From positions 1-6,093 of the forward strand of contig JABJQI010000099.1 in the NCBI GenBank assembly GCA_018663485.1: a stretch of 6,093 nt of DNA. Reading direction: 5' to 3'. The stretch's first letter is position 1. Each line of letters begins with the position of its first letter. Shown one piece after another: positions 5,639 through 6,093 of the stretch. Source of the DNA: Opitutia bacterium. Lineage in GTDB: Bacteria > Verrucomicrobiota > Verrucomicrobiia > Opitutales > Coraliomargaritaceae. Position numbers and translations under genes: made by a program. The notes below the pieces were generated by a model. That model was not told the DNA's origin. It did not search any database and was given only the letters and a program-made list of their open reading frames with translations.

Positions 5639-6093
5639 TCAGATCTGGTTGCCGAGTACCGAAAACCTAAAGAATGAAGCGCTTTGAGGTGCCTGATTAT
5701 TAACCACCGCGATCGACCAAACGCCTTTTCCTTGGTAGACCGATGAAATGACCTCAACCGCCTCATCCGCACAGGACCATTGGTTGTTCAAAAAGCCCAA
5801 CGCACAGCGCTTCCAAGTCTTCAGATCACTCGAGATATCCAATGAATAGGCCAGCAGTGGATCATTCGCCCGCAGTTGAACATACAGTTCGGCTTGATAA
5901 GGAATCGGAATATCAGCACTGCCCGCAGCGCCTGAGCTAACAGTATAAGTACGCTTCATTGTGAGCGGTGCCTCGAACGCATACTCCTCGATATTACTGC
6001 GACCGTTGCCATTCGAATCTTCATATTTAACCGCGTCCACAGCTCCATCAGCGATGGCGTAGCTCGATTCAGCCCAACCTGCGAAATTCGAAT
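5639..6093 (-). CDS. C-terminal part of a large secreted or surface protein (5'-truncated)
   Basis: The minus-strand frame stays open to the right edge and ends with TGA at 5639-5641, giving about 151 residues. A GTG at 6040 could be mistaken for a start, but the frame continues upstream without a stop (SNFAGWAESSYAIADGAVDAV), so the gene begins outside the window. First comes an Asp/Asn-rich, calcium-loop-like hinge (EDSNGNGRSNIEEYAFEAPL), followed by a roughly 110-residue beta-rich domain with YSLDISSDLKTWKR, two Cys 28 or fewer residues apart (CALG, CADE) and a closing FFRFSVLGNQI. This hinge-plus-sandwich arrangement is, to my knowledge, common at the ends of long exported proteins of Verrucomicrobiota. 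No sorting motif such as PEP-CTERM follows. Catalytic or binding function would be in the missing part, so none is assigned. Confidence 0.8.
   Translation of the reverse strand, partial: SNFAGWAESSYAIADGAVDAVKYEDSNGNGRSNIEEYAFEAPLTMKRTYTVSSGAAGSADIPIPYQAELYVQLRANDPLLAYSLDISSDLKTWKRCALGFLNNQWSCADEAVEVISSVYQGKGVWSIAVVNNQAPQSASFFRFSVLGNQI

Overview
The window reads as chromosomal DNA from a diderm (Gram-negative type) bacterium, most likely of the Verrucomicrobiota, class Opitutae or a close relative. This placement is inference. It rests on an outer-membrane barrel C-terminus at the left edge, a meso-diaminopimelate peptidoglycan recycling ligase, and at the right edge the tail of a secreted protein with a 'D-x-NGNG-x-SN-x-x-EYAF' hinge followed by an 'YSLDISSDLKTW ... 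FFRFSV' sandwich, an arrangement I associate with large exported proteins of that phylum. None of the six gene starts visible has a convincing Shine-Dalgarno sequence.

Left half (1-2088), plus strand, tightly packed: the 3' end of a probable outer-membrane beta-barrel gene (LptD-like), scpA (chromosome segregation kleisin), a small uncharacterised protein, a Pro/Ala-rich protein with a single C-terminal membrane segment, and trxA (thioredoxin 1). Gaps are 12, 1, 48 and 19 bases, and a strong intrinsic terminator at 2053-2088 closes the run. A possible internal promoter lies in the 48-base gap.

Middle (2110-5088), minus strand: a WbaP-type polyprenyl-phosphate sugar phosphotransferase, which starts surface polysaccharide synthesis, is followed after 96 bases by mpl, which reattaches recycled murein tripeptide to UDP-MurNAc. 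mpl converges on trxA across the terminator. Both enzymes belong to cell-envelope carbohydrate metabolism, but the spacing does not prove one operon.

Right part (5089-6093): a 550-base gene-free interval upstream of wbaP. It holds two diverged direct copies of an AT-rich unit of about 70 bases, then a GC-rich block dense in short palindromes that ends in a perfect hairpin next to the stop codon of the last gene. That gene is a 5'-truncated minus-strand CDS for the C-terminus of a secreted protein. I found no CRISPR array, transposase, tRNA or rRNA. The least explained DNA is the 5216-5636 repeat and palindrome region; the least explained genes are the two small ones between scpA and trxA.
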